Source: an uncultured SAR116 cluster alpha proteobacterium
Lineage (GTDB): Bacteria > Pseudomonadota > Alphaproteobacteria > Puniceispirillales > Marisalimonadaceae
Assembly (NCBI GenBank): GCA_902537945.1
Contig: CACBDG010000006.1
Location: forward strand, 1-64,000
Direction: 5' to 3'
DNA length: 64,000 nt
Shown in pieces: positions 43,248 to 54,054 of the stretch. Below the pieces are notes generated by a model. It had not been told where the DNA came from, did no database searches, and saw nothing but the letters and a program-made list of their open reading frames with translations. Within the stretch, counting starts at the first letter, position 1. The number at the start of each line of letters is the position of its first letter. The position numbers and the translations under genes are program-made.

Positions 43248-45827
43248 TTAATATAAAGGAGATAAATTTTTTAAAGCATTTTTTGATTTTTTAAAATCAA
43301 TTATTTTTTTATCATAATTTAAATTTGGAAGTTGTCCTGGTTTGAAAGCTTCTAAAATGGATCCCTTTTCTTCTGCATTAACTTTAAAACCAGTTTTAGG
43401 ACTGACAGAGATAATTTTTATACCTGCTGGTCTTCTGAAAGGTAAATCAGGAGTGTTTTCAAGAGCTTCTTTCATAAAATCTCTAAAAATTGGGGCGGCT
43501 ACAGAGCTTCCCGTTTCTTTATAACCAAGTGGTCTGGGATCATCAAACCCTACAAAAACACCTGCAACTAAGTCACTAGAAAACCCTACAAACCATGCAT
43601 CGGTATTTGCGTTTGTTGTACCAGTTTTACCAGCTAAATTTCTTCCCAAAGATTTAACAACTTTGCCAGTCCCCCGAGTAACTGCACCTTTTAACATTGA
43701 TACCATCTGATATGCAGAAGCAGATGAGATAATTTCTGTTCTTGTATCTTTTACAGCTACTAAAGGTATGTTTGAGGCGTTAGATTCACTTCCACTACAA
43801 TTTTTACATTCTCTTTTGTCATGTTTAAAAATTGTAACGCCACGTCTATCTTGAACGCGATCAATTAATGTAGGTGTGATTTTTTTACCTCCATTTACTA
43901 TCATCCCATAAGCATTTGTTATACTAAGTAAATCTGTTTCACCTGCACCCAGAGACATTGACAAAAATGAGGGCAGACTATCACTTATACCAAATTTAGA
44001 TGCATAATCTTGAATAATATTTTTATTTTTAATTTTTTTATCACTATTTTTTTGGTTTATGTAATCAACAATAATGTTTACGTTACGAATACTTTTATTC
44101 AATTTTTCTGCAATAAGATTATTTGAAAAACCCATATCAATATAATTTTTTATGATTGCCTCCTCTTCTATTAATTTAATGGCAAGTCTTGCTGTCATTA
44201 AATTTCTAGATTTTTCAATTCCTAACCTCATCGGACTTGGCCCATAGAATTTTTTAGTATAGTTGGCAGGTTTCCATTTCTTGCAACCAACACATTGATC
44301 ATAGGCTAATGCAGCGTCTAGAATTAAATCAGTTGGCTTATAATTTCTTTCTAAACCAGCCAAATAAACAAATGGCTTAAAAGCTGATCCTGGTTGTCTT
44401 TTAGCTTGAGTAGCTCTGTTGAACTCGCTTTTTTGAAAATTGTATCCACCACTCATTGCTAAAACTCTACCAGTATGTGGATCTAAAGCGACTATTGCAC
44501 CATTTACATTTGGGATTTGGGAAAGAGAATAATAAATTGAATTATTATCTTTGTTTTTTTTAATTACAATTACATCTCCAATTGAAATAAATTGCTCAAA
44601 GCTTTTAAATTTTTCTCCCAAATAAATATTCAGTCGATTATTATTGTCTTCTTTAATTTTCTGAGGTCTAGCCCAAGACGCATTTTTAAATTTTATTTGA
44701 GTTTGCGTTCCTCCATATAATAAAACATCAATGATGTTTTTAGATACCTTTAAGACGATTCCAACCATTCTTTTTTTTGGAAGTTTTTTTTGAAAGTTTT
44801 GTAAATATTGCGATATTTCTTCATTTGTGAATTGTAATAAATCTATATTACTTATCGGTCCTCTCCATCCTTGCCTTTGATCCAAATTTTCTAATCCTTC
44901 AGAAAGAGCTTTTTCTGCTTTAAGTTGAATTGAAGGATCAATTGTGGTTCTAACTGAATATCCATTAGTATATAATTTTGATCCAATATTTTTATTTTTT
45001 ATCAAAATTTTTCTTACTTCTTCTGCAAAATACGGAGCATAACCTTTGTCAAATCCGCTTGATTTACGAATATTTATTAATTTTGTACTCTCTATGTCTT
45101 TTATTTCTTCATTGATATATCCATTTTTTTCCATTTGGGATAAAACCCAATTTCTTCTCTTTATAGCTTGTTTTTCTTTATGAATCGGATTGTAATTATT
45201 AGGAGCTTTTGGTAAAGCTGCTAAAAAGGCTGCCTCAGACAAATCTAGATTGTCTAAACTTTTATCAAAATAATTTAGAGATGCAGCAGCAACTCCATAG
45301 GATTTAAAGCCTAAGTAAATTTCATTTAAATATAATTCTAAAATTTCATTTTTTGAAAATGCCCGTTCTATACGTATTGATAAAATAGCTTCTTTTATTT
45401 TTCTTTCGTACGTTAATTCAGATGATAACAAAAAATTTTTGGCAACTTGTTGGGTTATTGTTGATGCGCCAATCAACCTTTTACCTGTTCGAAAATTCTT
45501 TATATTGGTAATAAGGGCTCTTAGGGTGGCTTTTAAGTCTATACCAAAATGATTATAGAAGTCTTTATCTTCAGCTGAAATAAATGCGTTAATTACTTTT
45601 TTAGGAATTACATTTATTGGCACAAAAACTCTTTTTTGCGCAGCATACTCTGCTAATAAAGCACCATTTCCAGCATGAATTCTTGTAACAACGTTTGGGT
45701 TATATTTTGATAACTCTTTATAGTCTGGAAGATCTCTTCCAAAATGCCACAAACCATAAAAGAAGACAACTATCCCAGATAAGATAAATAAAAAAACCAA
45801 TGTTAGTAAATAAGAAAAAAATTTCAT
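43248..45827 (-). CDS. mrcA: Penicillin-binding protein 1A
   Basis: This bifunctional enzyme (859 residues) has a membrane anchor near residues 5-27, the GT51 glycosyltransferase motifs EDKDFYNHFGID, GASTITQQVAKNF and EILELYLNEIYLG, an OB-like insertion, and a transpeptidase with SAFK, SRN and KTGT. It polymerises and cross-links peptidoglycan in the periplasm. It lies between amiC and prfB on the minus strand, 42 bp after amiC. Confidence 0.94.
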   Translation of the reverse strand: MKFFSYLLTLVFLFILSGIVVFFYGLWHFGRDLPDYKELSKYNPNVVTRIHAGNGALLAEYAAQKRVFVPINVIPKKVINAFISAEDKDFYNHFGIDLKATLRALITNIKNFRTGKRLIGASTITQQVAKNFLLSSELTYERKIKEAILSIRIERAFSKNEILELYLNEIYLGFKSYGVAAASLNYFDKSLDNLDLSEAAFLAALPKAPNNYNPIHKEKQAIKRRNWVLSQMEKNGYINEEIKDIESTKLINIRKSSGFDKGYAPYFAEEVRKILIKNKNIGSKLYTNGYSVRTTIDPSIQLKAEKALSEGLENLDQRQGWRGPISNIDLLQFTNEEISQYLQNFQKKLPKKRMVGIVLKVSKNIIDVLLYGGTQTQIKFKNASWARPQKIKEDNNNRLNIYLGEKFKSFEQFISIGDVIVIKKNKDNNSIYYSLSQIPNVNGAIVALDPHTGRVLAMSGGYNFQKSEFNRATQAKRQPGSAFKPFVYLAGLERNYKPTDLILDAALAYDQCVGCKKWKPANYTKKFYGPSPMRLGIEKSRNLMTARLAIKLIEEEAIIKNYIDMGFSNNLIAEKLNKSIRNVNIIVDYINQKNSDKKIKNKNIIQDYASKFGISDSLPSFLSMSLGAGETDLLSITNAYGMIVNGGKKITPTLIDRVQDRRGVTIFKHDKRECKNCSGSESNASNIPLVAVKDTRTEIISSASAYQMVSMLKGAVTRGTGKVVKSLGRNLAGKTGTTNANTDAWFVGFSSDLVAGVFVGFDDPRPLGYKETGSSVAAPIFRDFMKEALENTPDLPFRRPAGIKIISVSPKTGFKVNAEEKGSILEAFKPGQLPNLNYDKKIIDFKKSKNALKNLSPLY

Positions 45828-45869
45828 ATTACATAAATATATTATAATTTAGACATTTTTGGGACAGAT

Positions 45870-47129
45870 TTATTTTTCATAGTTTTCAAAATAACTTTGA
45901 ATAGCAATTGATAAACCATGGGTAAGGTTATTTAAATACTTAGAGTTTAGTAATTTTTTTTCTTCTTGTTTATTTGATAAAAATCCAATTTCAATCAAAA
46001 CAGAAGGAATATTATAAGATTTTAAAACTGAAAATCCAGCAAATCTGTGCCCTCTATTTACTGCTAAATTTGTTTTTTCTAAATGAAATAAAATATTTTT
46101 AGCTAAAAATGAACTATCATTCATTGCTTCTCTTTGAAACATTTTGATTATCGTTCCATAAATCATAGGATCAACAATTTTTTCTTTATTACCTAGAAAA
46201 TTATCTACTTCATTTTCTTTTTGAGCTAAAATTTCAGCCTCTTTATCTGATGCTTTGTCAGAAAGACTAAATACCGAAATTCCTCTAGCTTCTTTGTTTT
46301 GACTTGAATCGGCATGTATAGAAATAAAAATATCTGCTTTATTTTTTTTTGCTAACATAGTCCTCTTTTTTAGGGACAAATAAATATCTTTATTTCGTGA
46401 TAAAATTGGAATGAATTTTTTGTTCTTTCGCAAGGCATTTGATAATAAAATAGAAGCTTTCAAAGTTATATTTTTTTCTAGCGTGCCTAATTGTCCAATA
46501 GCACCAGGATCTCTACCTCCATGTCCTGGATCAATAAAAACAGTATACTTTCTTTTTGATTTAGATTTTTTAAAATTTTGTTTTTGAATATTGCGTAAAT
46601 TTACTTTTTCAGATTTTCTTTTGGATTTGTTAGGTAAAAATTTAATATCACTTTCTAATGAAAATATATTTCCTTTATTTTTATATAAAATATGTTTGGC
46701 AATAGCATAATCAACTTCAGAAGTTTTTGAAAAGTACATTGTAAGATTAATACTTTTACTATTAATTTTATTATACTTTATATCGGATATAATAGTAGGA
46801 TTTACAAATTCCAAAACTAATTTTGAGTTAGAATTTGGATTATTATAAAACCTTACTCCTCTTACAAAATCTCCCTCATAATTTTTTTTATTTTTAATGA
46901 TTAATTTATTTTTGAAAACAAATTGAATTTTATATGGGTTGTAAAATAGGTCAATTTTCAAATCTTCATTAGAATGAATATTTAGACAATTAATGTTTAC
47001 ATCATTGATATGACAAGTCGTTGTAAATTCTTTTTGCTTTGCACACGCAATTGAAACAACAATTAAATGTGAGATAAAAAAAATAGTTGCTAATAAAAAA
47101 ATTCTAAAATCTTTTTTAAAAATCATCAC
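45870..47129 (-). CDS. amiC: N-acetylmuramoyl-L-alanine amidase (AmiC type)
   Basis: The 419 residues have a signal peptide/anchor (about 10-30), an AMIN-like domain (about 40-150) and an Amidase_3 catalytic domain from YTVFIDPGHGGRDPGAIG, with Zn ligands His in PGHGG, Glu in GTLEKN, His in SIHADS, and the last Glu in VLIEIGFLSN. It splits cell-wall stem peptides during division. It heads the amiC-mrcA-prfB unit. Confidence 0.92.
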   Translation of the reverse strand: MMIFKKDFRIFLLATIFFISHLIVVSIACAKQKEFTTTCHINDVNINCLNIHSNEDLKIDLFYNPYKIQFVFKNKLIIKNKKNYEGDFVRGVRFYNNPNSNSKLVLEFVNPTIISDIKYNKINSKSINLTMYFSKTSEVDYAIAKHILYKNKGNIFSLESDIKFLPNKSKRKSEKVNLRNIQKQNFKKSKSKRKYTVFIDPGHGGRDPGAIGQLGTLEKNITLKASILLSNALRKNKKFIPILSRNKDIYLSLKKRTMLAKKNKADIFISIHADSSQNKEARGISVFSLSDKASDKEAEILAQKENEVDNFLGNKEKIVDPMIYGTIIKMFQREAMNDSSFLAKNILFHLEKTNLAVNRGHRFAGFSVLKSYNIPSVLIEIGFLSNKQEEKKLLNSKYLNNLTHGLSIAIQSYFENYEK

Positions 47130-47540
47130 AATTATTTTTGTAGTTTTATAAGTTTAAATAAATACCTATACAACAAAAAATAAAGTTTGTCTTGGTTACG
47201 TTTAAGTTATATAAGTAAATATGGAATTTTGATTATATTTTAAGTAGGAATTTTTAGCAAAAGAAAGAAGAAATATTTAATTAAATGATTTAAACGCTAT
47301 GCGTGTAAATAAATAGGATGAGTTAAGGATTAAGTCAGATTGTATCATTAATAATGAGGTTATAGTTGAATTTTTTTTATATTAAGTATCAATTTACGAT
47401 TTTCAAATCTTGTAAATGTAATTTTATAAATAAATAACTAATTAAATTTAAGTTTATATATCTTTTTATTCTCATAAATCTCATCCATAAGTTGATGTGC
47501 TATCAAATTTTTTTGATATCTCATTATTTGGAGACTGATT
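47130..47540. other. 411-bp divergent intergenic region between amiC and rne
   Basis: It is very AT-rich and must carry both promoters and a long rne leader. RNase E genes often regulate themselves through a structured leader, but I see no clear hairpin here. GGAG lies before the rne start. Nothing else is recognised. Confidence 0.4.
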
Positions 47541-49595
47541 ATGAATAAACGTTTATTAATTGATGCAAGACAATCTGAAGAAACAAGAGTTATAACTACG
47601 ACAAATGATCTTATAGATGATTTTGAATATGAAGTTCATTCTAGAAGACAACTGAAAGGTAATATTTATTTAGCCAGGGTAACAAGAGTTGAACCTAGTC
47701 TCCAAGCGGCATTTGTAGAATATGGTGGAAATCGTCAAGGATTTTTAGCTTTTAGTGAAATCCATCCTGATTATTATAGAATACCTGTAGAGGATAAAAA
47801 GAAACTTTTAGCTGAGGCCTCTGCTAAAACTGATGAAGAAATACAACCAAATGAAGAAGATGTTGATGATCATACAGATGATTATAATGAAGAAGAACTT
47901 AAAAAAATTAAAAAAAATTTATACAGAAATTATAAAATTCAAGAGGTAATAGCCCGCCGTCAAATTTTATTAGTTCAGGTTGTAAAAGAAGAACGTGGAA
48001 CAAAAGGGGCAGCATTAACCACTTACATTTCTATAGCAGGAAGATATTGCGTTCTTATGCCAAACACTCCAAGAGGTGGAGGGGTTAGTAGAAAAATTGG
48101 AAATATTACAGATAGAAAAAGACTTAAAAAAATTGTTGATGATTTAGATGTTTCCGATGGAATGGCTGTAATAATTAGAACAGCAGGAAGTAAAAGAACA
48201 AAAACAGAAATTAAAAGAGATTTTTCTAATTCATTAGCTATTTGGGAAAATGTAAAAAAACTGACTTTGGAGTCTAATGCCCCATTCCTTATACACGAAG
48301 AAGGTTCATTAGTGAAAAGAGCTATAAGAGACCTTTACAATAGTGAGATTGATGAAGTGTTAGTTGAAGGTAGTGAGGCTTACAAAGTTTGTAAAAACTA
48401 TATGAAAGCAGTAATGCCTAGTCATTCAAAAAAGGTGCAACAATATAATGATGATAGAAACCCATTATTTCAAAGATTCAAGCTAGACTCACAATTACAA
48501 GATATTTTCAATCCAAGAGTTACCCTTAGATCTGGAGGCTATTTAATTATTGACCAAACTGAAGCTTTAGTAGCAATAGATGTAAACTCTGGAAAAGCAA
48601 CACGTGAACGATCTATAGAAGATACAGCTCTTAAAACAAATTTAGAGGCCGCAGATGAATTTGCCAGACAGTCAAGACTAAGAGATTTATCTGGTTTAAT
48701 TGTAATTGATTTTATTGATATGGAAGAAAATAAAAATCGTAACTTAGTAGAAAGAAAATTAAAAGAAGCTATGAGAAAAGATAGAGCTAGGATTCAAATT
48801 GGTGAAATAAGTAATTTTGGTCTTCTTGAATTATCTCGTCAAAGACTAAGACCTTCAGTTGTTGAAAACTCTTCCGAGTTATGTCCTCAATGTGGTGGTT
48901 CAGGAAGAATTCAATCAATTGAAGTAAGCGCAATTCAAATCTTAAGATCTATTGAAGAAGAGGGTAGCTCTGATGAAAACATTGGTATTAAGGTGTCTGC
49001 ACATTCTGATCTTATACTTCATATATTAAATCAAAAACGTTCACAATTAAGTGAAATTGAGATGAGATACAACATTTCCATAGACTTTATTAATGATGAT
49101 TCAATTATCCCTCCTCAAAAAAAATTAGAAATAATTAAAAATAATCCTAGCACGAATCAAGAAGAATTAGAGATCAAATCAAATGCAATATCTATTGATG
49201 ATGAGGATAATCAAAGTAGAAAAAAAAGAACCAAAAGAACAAACAAAAGAAAGAAAAAGACACCTAGTAAGACTAATAAAGATAATGTTACTTTGTTTAA
49301 TGAAGAAGAGGCTAAACAATTAGAAAATACAAATCTGGAAAATGCAGAAGTTTCATTAAAAAAGAACCAGTCTAAGAATAAAAAATTAATAGAAAAAAAA
49401 TCGAAAAATTTAAAAAATGTAAAGTCTAAAGGCTCTCCAAAACAAATAATACTTGAGGAAAAAATAGAATTAGAAACTAAAACTAACAAATCTAAGATTA
49501 GAGAAATTAAATCATCACAACCAATCGAAGTTACACAAATTGATGAAAAATCTAATATAGAAAAACCCAAGAAAAAAGGTTGGTGGTCAAAATAA
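47541..49595 (+). CDS. rne: Ribonuclease E/G
   Basis: The 684 residues show the S1 domain (from about 35, GNIYLARVTRVEPSLQAAFV), the catalytic Asp residues in AIDVNSGKATRE and VIDFIDMEENKN, and the Zn-link CPQCGGSGR. After about residue 500 follows a Lys/Glu-rich unstructured tail ending GWWSK, shorter than the RNase E tails of larger alphaproteobacteria. It cuts single-stranded AU-rich RNA and processes rRNA and tRNA. It is read away from amiC and overlaps the protease gene by 16 bp. Confidence 0.93.
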   Translation: MNKRLLIDARQSEETRVITTTNDLIDDFEYEVHSRRQLKGNIYLARVTRVEPSLQAAFVEYGGNRQGFLAFSEIHPDYYRIPVEDKKKLLAEASAKTDEEIQPNEEDVDDHTDDYNEEELKKIKKNLYRNYKIQEVIARRQILLVQVVKEERGTKGAALTTYISIAGRYCVLMPNTPRGGGVSRKIGNITDRKRLKKIVDDLDVSDGMAVIIRTAGSKRTKTEIKRDFSNSLAIWENVKKLTLESNAPFLIHEEGSLVKRAIRDLYNSEIDEVLVEGSEAYKVCKNYMKAVMPSHSKKVQQYNDDRNPLFQRFKLDSQLQDIFNPRVTLRSGGYLIIDQTEALVAIDVNSGKATRERSIEDTALKTNLEAADEFARQSRLRDLSGLIVIDFIDMEENKNRNLVERKLKEAMRKDRARIQIGEISNFGLLELSRQRLRPSVVENSSELCPQCGGSGRIQSIEVSAIQILRSIEEEGSSDENIGIKVSAHSDLILHILNQKRSQLSEIEMRYNISIDFINDDSIIPPQKKLEIIKNNPSTNQEELEIKSNAISIDDEDNQSRKKRTKRTNKRKKKTPSKTNKDNVTLFNEEEAKQLENTNLENAEVSLKKNQSKNKKLIEKKSKNLKNVKSKGSPKQIILEEKIELETKTNKSKIREIKSSQPIEVTQIDEKSNIEKPKKKGWWSK

Positions 49596-50935
49596 AAATA
49601 ATACTTTTAATATTTTTTATATTTTTTTCGAACTATGGTTTTACCGCTCAAAAAATTCAAATAGTTAGAGATGCAGAAATCGAATTTTTTTTACATAAAT
49701 TGATAAAGTTAACCATAGAAAATAAAAAAAAATACAACTTTCATCCTCGATTAGTTTTAAACGATCAATACAATGCTTTCGTGACTGGTTCAAATAAAAT
49801 TTACATAAACACAGGGTTAATTTACAAAGCTAAAAATTTAAGCGAAATACAAGCTATATTAGCTCATGAAATTGGACATTTAATTTTAAACCACCATAGT
49901 ACAAGATTGATAAATGCAAAAAAACAATCTAATTTCTCAAAGTTTGCAACACTTGCAGGCTTAGCTCTTTCAGCAGAGGGTAAATTAGACACTAACTCAA
50001 CTCTTGGATTAATTGTTGGATCAAGTGATTTGGCAAAAAAATCTTTGCTTCAATTTTCTAGAATTCAAGAGCAACAAGCAGATAAATTTGCTTTAGACCA
50101 AATGATAAAGAATAAAATATCTCTAGAGGGATTAGAGATGTTATTATCTAATCTCAGTAGTGAAGAACTAAATAATACTAATTCTTTATCTTATTATTAC
50201 AGATCACACCCCTTTTCAAAAAATAGATTAAAACAATTAAAAAGATATAAAATTAAATATCAAAACGTACCTGTCGAAGAAAAAAAAGTATTAATAAATA
50301 ATAATATAGTTCCGCTTAAATATATAAAAAACAAGATAAAGTCTTATAATGAAAGTCCTTATAAGATATTAAAAAATGAATATAAAAAAAATGGGTTTTT
50401 ATCGAATTATTCACAATTAGTTGATTTTTATAAGACTGGTAAATATGATCTTGCAAATCAAAAACTTTCAATATTAAAAAATGAATATAAAGACTATCCA
50501 TTCTTTTATGAGTTAGAGGGTGATATTTACTACAAAAAGGGTAATTTTAACAAAGCAATAATAGAATACGAAAAGGCAATTGAGGCTATTCAAGAAGTTT
50601 TTGTTCCTTCTATAGATCTTATAAAATTTTCCCTTGTTAAAGCACTTCTTCAAACTAATATGAAAGAGAATTTGAATAAATCCATCTTAATTCTTGAAGA
50701 AATGCTTTTAAATAATCCTAACTGGAGTTTTTTATGGAGATTATTAGCTAAATGTTCTGGTAAATTGAACAAAAAGGGTGTGTCTTATATCGCTTTAGCC
50801 GAAGAAGCGCTTATCAAAAAAAACTTTATTAAAGCCAAAAAATATGTAGATTTAGCTAATAAGCAAGTTAATTTGCCTCATCCTTATAAAATTAGAGGCT
50901 CGGATATACTTGAAAGAATAAAACTTTATAAATAA
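49580..50935 (+). CDS. M48-family periplasmic metalloprotease with TPR repeats
   Basis: A signal peptide (ending near TAQK) leads into an M48 domain with HEIGH (in LAHEIGHLILNHH) and the third ligand Glu in QEQQADKFAL; TPR-like repeats fill residues 280-420. This BepA/YfgC-like layout fits outer-membrane quality control. The start is TTG at 49580 or GTG at 49583, both inside rne. It is co-transcribed with rne and the DsbA-like gene. Confidence 0.88.
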   Translation: MVVKIKIILLIFFIFFSNYGFTAQKIQIVRDAEIEFFLHKLIKLTIENKKKYNFHPRLVLNDQYNAFVTGSNKIYINTGLIYKAKNLSEIQAILAHEIGHLILNHHSTRLINAKKQSNFSKFATLAGLALSAEGKLDTNSTLGLIVGSSDLAKKSLLQFSRIQEQQADKFALDQMIKNKISLEGLEMLLSNLSSEELNNTNSLSYYYRSHPFSKNRLKQLKRYKIKYQNVPVEEKKVLINNNIVPLKYIKNKIKSYNESPYKILKNEYKKNGFLSNYSQLVDFYKTGKYDLANQKLSILKNEYKDYPFFYELEGDIYYKKGNFNKAIIEYEKAIEAIQEVFVPSIDLIKFSLVKALLQTNMKENLNKSILILEEMLLNNPNWSFLWRLLAKCSGKLNKKGVSYIALAEEALIKKNFIKAKKYVDLANKQVNLPHPYKIRGSDILERIKLYK

Positions 50936-50962
50936 ACAATTGTAAATTTTGGCGTAAGAAAA

Positions 50963-51670
50963 GTGAAAAAAAATGTTTTAAAATATATTGTCATTATAAT
51001 AAGCTTGCTTTTAATAAATTTTTCATCTCATTCTCATGAGATTAATCGTGATGATATTGAAGATATAGTAAAAGAATTTTTAATTAAAAATCCTGATTTT
51101 ATAAAATCTACATTAGATAATCATCAATTATTTCTCGAGAATAAAAAAAAACAGAATGCAATACGTATTTTAAAAAATATTGATAATCCAGGAATTTTTC
51201 AAAAAAATGCCAATATTACGATATATGAGTTTTTTGATTATAACTGTGGATATTGTAAGTTAGTAGTTAAAACAATTATGGAAGTTTTATCTGAAGATAA
51301 AAAGATTAATTTTGTTTTCGTTGAGTTTCCAATTTTATCTCAACAATCATATATTGTAGCAAAAGCTGCTCTTGCTTCAAAAAAACAAGACCTTTACAAT
51401 AGTTTTCATCTTTCATTAATGAAAATTAAAGGTAGAGTAGATCAAGACAAGATTTTTAATATTGCCAAAAAAGTAGGTTTAAATATAAATCAATTAAAAA
51501 TTGATATGAATAGTCCAGATATAGAAAAACAATTGACGCAGAATAGAGAAATTGCAAAATCACTCGGCTTAAACGGAACCCCAGCATTTATAATTGGAGA
51601 TATTATTTATTCTGGCGCATTAGACAAAAATAATTTAAAGAAAATAATAAAACAATATCGTGAAAGTTAA
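50963..51670 (+). CDS. DsbA-family thiol:disulfide protein (Com1 type)
   Basis: After a signal peptide (about 1-26) comes an N-terminal helix pair and a thioredoxin fold with CGYC in FFDYNCGYCKLV and the cis-Pro loop GTPAF. It probably oxidises or isomerises periplasmic thiols. The start is GTG at 50963. It follows the protease gene by 27 bp. Confidence 0.86.
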   Translation: MKKNVLKYIVIIISLLLINFSSHSHEINRDDIEDIVKEFLIKNPDFIKSTLDNHQLFLENKKKQNAIRILKNIDNPGIFQKNANITIYEFFDYNCGYCKLVVKTIMEVLSEDKKINFVFVEFPILSQQSYIVAKAALASKKQDLYNSFHLSLMKIKGRVDQDKIFNIAKKVGLNINQLKIDMNSPDIEKQLTQNREIAKSLGLNGTPAFIIGDIIYSGALDKNNLKKIIKQYRES

Positions 51671-51735
51671 TCTAGCTTTGTACTTTGTCTTAGAAATTAC
51701 AATATAAAAAAATATAATTTCATTGGAGAATTACT

Positions 51736-52176
51736 TTGAAAAGAAAATTATATATTATTAATGGACCCAACTTGAATCTTCTTGGAATAAGAGAACCCGA
51801 AAAATATGGAAATATTTCTCTTGATAAAATTAAAACATTGTGTGTTGAAAAATGTAAAAGTTATAACTTTGATCTAGTTTTTTTTCAATCAAATATAGAA
51901 GGTGAATTAATAAGTGAAATTCATAAAGCTATTAATAATGGACATGGAATTATAATAAATGCAGGAGCATTAACTCACACTTCTATTGGGCTCCTAGACG
52001 CTTTAAATATGTTTATAGGACCTAAAATAGAATTACACATAACTAATATTTACGCTCGTGAAAGTTTTCGACATAAATCTTATATTTCACCAGTAGTAAA
52101 TGGAATAATTGCTGGATTTGGGTTTAATTCTTACCTCCACGCCATAGATGCAATCAAAAGTCTCATAAAAGATTAA
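51736..52176 (+). CDS. aroQ: Type II 3-dehydroquinate dehydratase
   Basis: The 146 residues show the AroQ motifs NGPNLNLLGIREPEKYG (with catalytic Tyr), NAGALTHTS and ELHITNIYARESFRHKS (catalytic His). It converts 3-dehydroquinate to 3-dehydroshikimate. It starts with TTG at 51736 after GGAG and precedes accB by 18 bp, the usual alphaproteobacterial order. Confidence 0.93.
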   Translation: MKRKLYIINGPNLNLLGIREPEKYGNISLDKIKTLCVEKCKSYNFDLVFFQSNIEGELISEIHKAINNGHGIIINAGALTHTSIGLLDALNMFIGPKIELHITNIYARESFRHKSYISPVVNGIIAGFGFNSYLHAIDAIKSLIKD

Positions 52177-52194
52177 ATTAGAAAAGGTAAAATT

Positions 52195-52671
52195 ATGACC
52201 AAAAAAAATATCCATAAAGAAAATTTGAGTATAGTTCAAGAGTTTGTCGATATGGTTAACAAAGATAATTTGTTAGAATTGGAATATGAGGCAAGTGACT
52301 TTAAGATTAAAGTTGTAAAAAATATGAAGATTCCTTTTACTACTCCTCAAGAACCTATTGTTAATATTACTGATACTCAAGAAATGTATGATGTATCTAA
52401 AAATATTGAAAAGGTAGAACAATTTACAAACAAACATCATGGCGCAGTGAATTCTCCAATGGTTGGTACAGCATATTCTGCTCCCGAACCTGGTAAAGAT
52501 CCCTTTGTTAAATTAAATTCTCAAGTTTCAAAGGGCGATACGCTGCTAATTATTGAGGCTATGAAAGTAATGAACACAATAACTGCCCCCAAATCTGGTA
52601 AAGTGGTATTTATTGGTTTTGAAAATAGCCAACCTGTAGAATTTGATCAATTGCTAATTGTAATTGAGTAA
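52195..52671 (+). CDS. accB: Acetyl-CoA carboxylase biotin carboxyl carrier protein
   Basis: The 158 residues end in a biotinyl domain with the biotin Lys in IEAMKVMNTI and a thumb segment SAPEPGKDPFV typical of AccB. It carries the carboxyl group between AccC and the carboxyltransferase. It is followed after seven bases by accC. Confidence 0.94.
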   Translation: MTKKNIHKENLSIVQEFVDMVNKDNLLELEYEASDFKIKVVKNMKIPFTTPQEPIVNITDTQEMYDVSKNIEKVEQFTNKHHGAVNSPMVGTAYSAPEPGKDPFVKLNSQVSKGDTLLIIEAMKVMNTITAPKSGKVVFIGFENSQPVEFDQLLIVIE

Positions 52672-52678
52672 TTGAATC

Positions 52679-54025
52679 ATGTTTTTCAAAAAAATATTAA
52701 TTGCTAATCGTGGTGATGTTGCATTAAGAGTTTTAAGGGCTTGTAAAGAGCTAAATATCCAAACGGTTGCTGTTCATTCAACCGCTGATAGCGATGCAAT
52801 GCATGTTAGGCTAGCAGACGAAACTGTCTGTATTGGAGGACCAACATCATCAGAATCATATCTAAACATCCCCGCTATAATCACAGCAGCTCAATTGGTA
52901 GGAGCAGATGCTATCCATCCAGGAGTAGGTTTTTTATCAGAAAATGCTGATTTTGCAGAAATTGTAGATGCTCACAATATTGTTTTTATTGGCCCAAAAC
53001 CAGAGCACATAAAATGCATGGGTGATAAAATACAAGCAAAAATTACAGCAAAAGAATTGGGTATTCCTCTCGTTCCAGGCTCAAAAAGCGATGTTGTAGA
53101 TTTTAAAAATGCTTTGATTGAAGCTAAAGAAATTGGCTATCCAGTGTTAATCAAAGCTGCCTCAGGTGGAGGTGGTAGGGGTATGAAGGTCGCTATGAGT
53201 GAGACTGAACTAGAGTCAGCATTCACATCAGCAAAAAGTGAAGCGAAAGCAGCATTCGGTGATGATCGTGTCTATATGGAAAGATATCTGCGAAAACCAA
53301 GGCATATTGAAGTTCAAATTATTGGAGATAAATTTGGTAATGCTGTCCATCTTGGTGAAAGAGAATGTTCAATACAAAGACGCCATCAAAAAGTAATTGA
53401 AGAAGCACCATCACCTGTTTTAGACCAGATTACAAGAGATAAAATTGGCAAGATAGCATCTAAGGCTGTAACAAAAATGGGTTATCTGGGATTAGGTACA
53501 ATTGAATTCTTGTATGAAGATGGCCAATTCTTTTTCATTGAGATGAATACGAGGCTACAGGTTGAACATCCTATTACAGAAGCAATTACTGGAATAGATC
53601 TAGTAAAAGAACAAATTATGATTGCTGCTGGTCAACCCATATCTTTTAACCAAGATGAAGTGAAATTTAATGGTCACGCTATTGAATGCAGAATTAATGC
53701 AGAAGACCCAAAAACATTTATTCCTTCACCAGGAAAAATTACCCAATTCCATTCTCCATGTGGGCTAGGAATTAGAATTGAGTCATGTGTCTATTCTGGT
53801 TACGTGGTTCCTCCATACTATGATAGTTTAATTGCAAAATTAATAGTCCATGCTTCTGATAGAGAACAATGTATTTTAAGACTTAAGCAGGCTTTGAAAG
53901 AAATTGTTATTGAACCAATTTCTACGACTATTGATTTGCATATAGATATATTGGAAACTAGTGTGATGAAAGAAGGATCATATGATATAAGATGGTTAGA
54001 AAATGAATTGTTAAATAATGAATAA
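52679..54025 (+). CDS. accC: Acetyl-CoA carboxylase biotin carboxylase
   Basis: This 448-residue ATP-grasp enzyme starts with KKILIANRGDVALRVLRAC, has the glycine-rich KAASGGGGRGMKVA loop, HLGERECSIQRRHQK and EMNTRLQVEHPITE. It carboxylates the biotin of AccB to begin fatty-acid synthesis. It follows accB closely and precedes aat. Confidence 0.96.
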   Translation: MFFKKILIANRGDVALRVLRACKELNIQTVAVHSTADSDAMHVRLADETVCIGGPTSSESYLNIPAIITAAQLVGADAIHPGVGFLSENADFAEIVDAHNIVFIGPKPEHIKCMGDKIQAKITAKELGIPLVPGSKSDVVDFKNALIEAKEIGYPVLIKAASGGGGRGMKVAMSETELESAFTSAKSEAKAAFGDDRVYMERYLRKPRHIEVQIIGDKFGNAVHLGERECSIQRRHQKVIEEAPSPVLDQITRDKIGKIASKAVTKMGYLGLGTIEFLYEDGQFFFIEMNTRLQVEHPITEAITGIDLVKEQIMIAAGQPISFNQDEVKFNGHAIECRINAEDPKTFIPSPGKITQFHSPCGLGIRIESCVYSGYVVPPYYDSLIAKLIVHASDREQCILRLKQALKEIVIEPISTTIDLHIDILETSVMKEGSYDIRWLENELLNNE

Positions 54026-54054
54026 AATAATCATCATGAGATCTTAATTATATT

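Noticed and set aside
49211-49570. Leftward frame of 119 codons inside the rne tail
   Set aside because: It is the shadow of the Lys-rich repeats of RNase E: Phe/Leu-rich low-complexity with no recognised motif or start site.
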